A DNA stretch of 64,000 nucleotides from Chrysopilus asiliformis. Taxonomy: Eukaryota; Arthropoda; Insecta; Diptera; Rhagionidae. Below, in pieces: positions 59,395-64,000 of the stretch. The DNA lies in assembly GCA_964034945.1 (NCBI GenBank), contig OZ035962.1, forward strand, positions 94,620,784 through 94,684,783. Reading direction: 5' to 3'. The stretch's first letter is position 1, and each line of letters opens with the position of its first letter. The position numbers were made by a program, and so were the translations under genes. Below the pieces are notes generated by a model. That model did no database searches. It saw only the letters and a list, made by a program, of their open reading frames with translations, and was not told the DNA's origin.

Positions 59395-61152
59395 ATCCTC
59401 CTTTACTCGTCTTCCATACAAATTGAAGATATTTTTGCAATTTTCTCGTAAACGTTTAATTTTGTCCAAGTGTTTAGAATATGATTCTATTATACATAAC
59501 TTTCCCATAAATTACAATCCAATTGGTAAAAAGTTTTATAAATGCAATTGGATTGCATGACTCCAATATGAATTTTTCAAAATCGTAATCAGAAGTCAGA
59601 AGGATGGGATGATCATACGGTTTTTGCGTTTGAACAAAAAACCGCATCAAAATTGGTTGAGGTTTACTGGTGGAAAGTGATCTTACAAATTTTTGTTTCA
59701 TAGATGCATACACACTTACAAGAATAAAACATACACAAGTAATCACCCCATTCTAGAGAACAGATAATGTAGTAATAATTACCCCAATCGAATATATCGA
59801 ATGTACAACACCCTACCCAAAAAACTTCTTGCTACAAATTGTTCAATTAGTGTGAAAAATTGTTGAAGAACTTTGAGTGGCTCGTGTGAATAAGCATGTT
59901 GTCGAATACCTTTTAATAAAGGTACGATTATCAGAACTCAAACTGCCCTTTCATTCCACATTTACAATTTTTCTATAATAGATTTTCAGTTTTCGTGGCA
60001 ATTTTTACTCTTGCACTTTTAAGTCCACCCTACCCTACATAAGAAATTAAATTATTTACCAATATTTTGTTTTTGGAAAACATCCAATAAACACTGCTGT
60101 ACTAATATTTCAAAACTAATTGTCGAAGTTAATGACAAAGTGAATATGTGATTAGGTTTCCTATCAATAACTTTGAGGATCTAAATGATATGTTATGAAT
60201 GCATAGCGATATGAATGTCTCATTTATGAATGCACTCACAAAGTCACATATGGTGCGTTTCCTTACTAATGACTCTTTATCACAGTAACTCCGAGAAAAT
60301 GTAACTAAGCGACACACGAAAGTGTTTTGATACCAACGGGTGACGCTGATAATGTTGATGTCTATATTTATGTTAACAACGCTGTACATAATGTAGCGCA
60401 AAACACACATATAGTATGAACTTTTAACGGATGCCTTAAATACACCCCCTAAATCGTAAAATACAAATAAAAATATCTAATACTCAGGTAGAATTTGTGC
60501 TGCAAATGGATCCTACAATATTTAGAAATTTCACAGAAGATATCTAATATACAGTGCCAACCACATTACCATTGAACTGTAATTACTTGTAACATCCTTT
60601 AGGCGCTATTGCGAATAGTTAAGCATAGTGATTTTGCACCGAATAGGAATAACAGTTTTGAACTATTTTTGGCTACTCAAGCAACATTATTTGATGAGAT
60701 ACGGAAACGGGTGAGGCAAAAGTTCATTACCGAAATTGGATAGAAGGAAGATAAAAGTAAAGTTAATAAAGATATGATTGAAATTATGAGGAGATATTTA
60801 GATGATTTCAGCTTGAATGCATCTGTATTTCATATCACTAGAGCCGCTTAAGGCAATATTTTACTGAAATCTAATTTTCTCTAATAGTGCAATAACTGAA
60901 ATAAACTCCGAACTTCAATAATATTTACTGAAAAATATTAAGCCAGCAGTAACAATAAAAGTTGCGCAGCATGCTTGCAACGAGTTGTAAAATATTGGTT
61001 CCGGAATGCGCCGAAGTTATAATAGTGCGCAAGTAGCACAAAAGGTCTATAAGTGGTCGTCGCGACCATAGAGTCACGAATATAAAGTCGCTACAATCAC
61101 TTTAACATCGTTTGTGCTCCTTGGGTGAGCGATAGATTTTTACTATTTTTTA
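59395..61152. other. Unassigned non-coding stretch
   Basis: The first 200 bp contain words of the DINE-like 3' half (cataactttcccataaa, atccaattgg) and may be a relic. The remainder shows no gene. Confidence 0.35.
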
Positions 61153-61328
61153 CTCATGGGCAGCCCAATGAAACTCGTCACACTGTTAGGAAGTAGGAGG
61201 GGGGAGGGTCGCTTGTTTGACGGCAGCGGCGGTACTAAACTACATATAAAAATTGCGAAAAGCCGTGAAGAATGAGGAGGGGTTCAAAAAACCGAAAATT
61301 AGCGTGACGTATTTTGTGAGCTGTCCTC
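61153..61328. mobile_element. Degenerate MITE with acgtcac-type ends
   Basis: Left cagcccaatgaaactcgtca and right tgacgtattttgtgagctg are diverged inverted copies, related to the ends of 41637-41786. A GC-rich block (aggaggggggagggtcgctt) lies inside. Confidence 0.45.
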
Positions 61329-61501
61329 GTAAGTCTAAGATTGAATATGTCCAACGGCCTCAATAATTCACCCCACAAGCCGACGACTATCATCAGTTTC
61401 CGCACAATGTTACAGGATTTTTCTGGATACATGAGCCAAATCCGACCTGAATTCTTATATGGCATTCAAATGCTTTCCACATGTGAATTCTGTGGTAATA
61501 A

Positions 61502-61609
61502 GTTAAAGTAGCTTAATTCGATTTTCAGGCGATGCCAAAGTGATCTGTGTGTGTATACAAATACAGATCAGTTTGGTTTAGCCTGAAAATCGACTTAAGC
61601 GACTTTAAC
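61502..61609. mobile_element. 108-bp hairpin repeat
   Basis: Arms gttaaagtagcttaattcga and its diverged complement tcgacttaagcgactttaac enclose tttcaggc / gcctgaaa and tgatctgt / acagatca, forming an almost continuous stem. It abuts the next MITE. Confidence 0.7.
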
Positions 61610-61611
61610 AG

Positions 61612-61705
61612 CCGTATTCTGGCGTTGTGATACTTAAGTCACAAGTCCATAGAATTTGAGGCTCTTGTGACCGAGTTGTGACTAGTGACCGTAGCTAGAA
61701 TAAGG
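61612..61705. mobile_element. 94-bp MITE related to the 12058 element
   Basis: Ends CCGTATTCTGGCG and gctagAATAAGG are inverted, and internal ttgtgac / gtcacaag words are palindromic. The termini match those of 12058-13846. Confidence 0.62.
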
Positions 61706-63647
61706 CTGTAAGTCTATATTGTGGGCGGTGAACAATAGTTGTCACGAAAGCTGTGTCGTTACAGTAGAAACCGCAAAATTGTGGAAAAAATGTTTACTAT
61801 ATTTTTTATCACGAGCAATTAACAAACAAAAAACTTTCAACATCAAAATGAAATCCAAATGTGTATAATTAATTTTGTAATAAAAATAGTTTTCTTGCTT
61901 TCCGTTATTTCCCTTTATTTCCTCACCGAAAATTGCAATAAATGCACTTAATGCTGATGTAGTTTAAGTTTCATTTAACCGAAAATCCCAAGAAAGTAAA
62001 GTTTCTACTCTTTGCATATGTTAATGACAAAAAGTTGTCCGTTCATCTGTATAAGCATCGCCTATGGTTAGCCAAAAAGGACTTGGAGAGCGGGCAATGC
62101 AAGTTTTATCACGTGGTAATTATGTGTAATTAAGGCCATCCGAATTCTTGATCCTTTATCCAAATGCATACAAACTGGAGACGAACAGTTGGACCATAAT
62201 GTCTGCTAATCCCAGCAAGATTAAATGGCTAGAAATGTAACACCAGAACATTAATCTTTCGAGAAATACGATTTGTGCTAATAGTGAGACTAATATAGTT
62301 CCGATAGTCAAGAAGGAAATCCAAATTGACGGAAAAGTTTTTATTTTCTTCAACCGTAGAAATTCGGTTTTATGGTGACAATTGATAACTTTGTAAATTA
62401 ATTTTAATTATTTTTCATAAGAATTAGCATAGATTAGGCATGCTAAAAAAACAACAACAGATTTTACTTTCTGGCAATAATTTGATTTACAAGTTGTTAC
62501 CGAAAGTACACGGGAAAAAACCGGATTTTCTCATTGGTATAATTAATAAATCGTGCCAATTGAACCAATGTTTATTGAGCTCTACAAGGCATAGAAATCT
62601 TTTAGTTTCGAAATCAACAATTTATGATTTGATGGAGCATTTGTGTATCGCTTTCTGTGATCTCGAATCCAATCAATTTTTTTTTGTCGTGATCGAATTT
62701 GTTTTGTTGTTTTGGCTCGTTTCCTTCTAACTTTACGTTGAAGGCTGAATTGTTCCAATTGACAGCATAATTTCATGCAAAAGACCAAAACCTTTAATTG
62801 CAATTGAATTGGTTTGATATTGCAAAGAGAATTAGTCGGTGAAATCGTGATTTATTCCTCATCGATTTAATCTTCCATCGAAAAATGAATTTCCAATTAA
62901 TTTTTGTGCAGCTGAAGGAATTTTCTACAGTTTTGAAAATTAAATTGAGTTTAAATCGTGCAATTTTCTAAAGTTTTCTAGTGAAAACAATCTCAAATTG
63001 TATTGAAATTTCAAGTACAATGTCTGATACAAAAAGTTGAATGCACCATAAATTGAGTACCTCAAGATATTCTATCAAAGATCATTGATCGTACAATTTT
63101 CTTTATGAAAAGCATCAAAATTTTAATTGAATTTCAATTCGATAATTGAATTTAAATTTAATTTATTGGAAATTGCAGAAAATTTTTGTGTCACTTTTCA
63201 AAGGGAGGGGGTGGGGGGAGGGGGTGTTTGCTAAATACAGGTCTTACCGGGGATGCCCGGTCGTGGCACGGCCCTGGCCACAGAGAGTAAAATCTTTTGC
63301 AAATTTAACCGGTACTGTCATGCAAGGAAACATCTTTTCTATGTTGTAATTCATGTAGGTGACTTTTCAATCACCTTTGATCCGGTTAGACGTGACGTAA
63401 TTTCACGTTACTCCAAAGTTTATGGGCGAGGATCGAAGTGGGAATGATTCCTAGCGTCATTCCCACTGCGTCTCGCACGAACAAATAGTGTATTCATAAT
63501 TTCGCGTAATGTCAGACAACATAAACTTTTTAATTACAATTGAATAGGTACATTAAACAATTAAACTTACTTCCGTTACAGATTCAATTTCCTTTTCGTC
63601 GATTTCACACATAAATTCAATATTCAAAAAAAGTTTCATCAAATATT
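61706..63647. other. Unassigned non-coding stretch
   Basis: No gene is supported. A perfect 11-bp stem, agtgggaatga / tcattcccact with an 8-9 base loop, lies at 63437-63467. Confidence 0.4.
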
Positions 63648-64000
63648 AAACATAACAAAAGCTATAATTGCCAATCTGGCAATTATTGAAAACCCGTATG
63701 GTGATATTCCTATCAAAATTCGAACAGTTGTACCAAAATTCCACTTTGAATTCAAATTTTCCAATAAGATTTTTTTAAAACTTGTTCCAATCGGATTTTG
63801 ATGTATGGGAGTTTTATGTAGAATCATATCCTAAATAACTTTTGTTCTTAGACTTTTTTGATAAGATGCACCGTTTTTGAGATATTCACAAAAACCGTTT
63901 TCGTTCGTATGGGGGGTACCCCCCCCCCTAATGGTCCATTTTTGCCCATTAACGAACTTAGCCTTGCATTTTACGAAAAACGAATCTGCGCAAAATTTCA
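63648..64000 (-). mobile_element. DINE-1/Helentron-like copy, cut by the window edge
   Basis: In reverse, it runs from the 3' end (aaacataacaaaagctataattgcc) through the intact stem-loop attgccaatctggcaat, the subterminal acccgtatggtgata and the caccgtttttgagatattcac block to acgaaaaacgaatctgcg. It continues past position 64000. It gives the cleanest 3' half and shows the empty site of the Helitron at 32332. Confidence 0.85.

Overview
This 64 kb window is A+T-rich eukaryotic DNA (about two thirds A+T by eye) and looks like intergenic or intronic sequence from an insect, probably a fly-like (dipteran) genome. The reasons are the mixture of transposon families, a DINE-1/Helentron-like repeat with a (GTCY)n block, and a 51-bp GT-AG intron. 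The species cannot be named from the sequence alone. I could not support any intact cellular protein-coding gene, tRNA, rRNA or CRISPR array. Nearly all long open frames are low-complexity translations or lie inside repeats.

What the window does contain is a dense, nested set of mobile elements, many with ends and target-site duplications (TSDs) readable directly. Left part (1-20 kb): a TA-flanked MITE in an old Helentron-like relic (183-1172); two hAT-like elements with perfect 8-bp TSDs (3547-5008, 6615-7979), the second carrying a piggyBac-like MITE that itself holds a 208-bp hairpin; a TTA-flanked MITE (11217-11694); and a three-element composite at 12058-13846. In that composite a P-element-like transposon carrying a decayed THAP-domain gene (12298-13409) and a hAT-like MITE (13422-13823) hit overlapping targets inside an older palindromic element. 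At 18.6-20 kb a DINE-like copy sits in one MITE and is interrupted by another.

Middle part (20-50 kb): mostly single-copy non-coding DNA, with scattered MITEs, a minus-strand DINE-like copy carrying a Helitron at an A|T site (32332-32950), the C-terminal end of a non-LTR retrotransposon next to a long CT/GA array (37035-37688), a piggyBac-like MITE (39284-39403), a second Helitron-like element (46197-46693), and a short retroposon with a 14-bp TSD (46823-46996).

Right part (50-64 kb): a hAT-like element (50959-52110) holding a second hAT-like MITE and a DINE-like copy that in turn carries a piggyBac-like MITE; a reverse-transcriptase relic (54345-54566); an element with about 240-bp, roughly 98 percent identical terminal inverted repeats (54640-55788); a full-length DINE-like reference copy (57922-58510); and another copy cut by the right window edge.

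The most interesting items are the P-like element with a compact THAP-only gene, the empty-site comparisons that date insertions relative to one another, and a recurring design in which unrelated MITE families fill their interiors with dense copies of a short family-specific motif.
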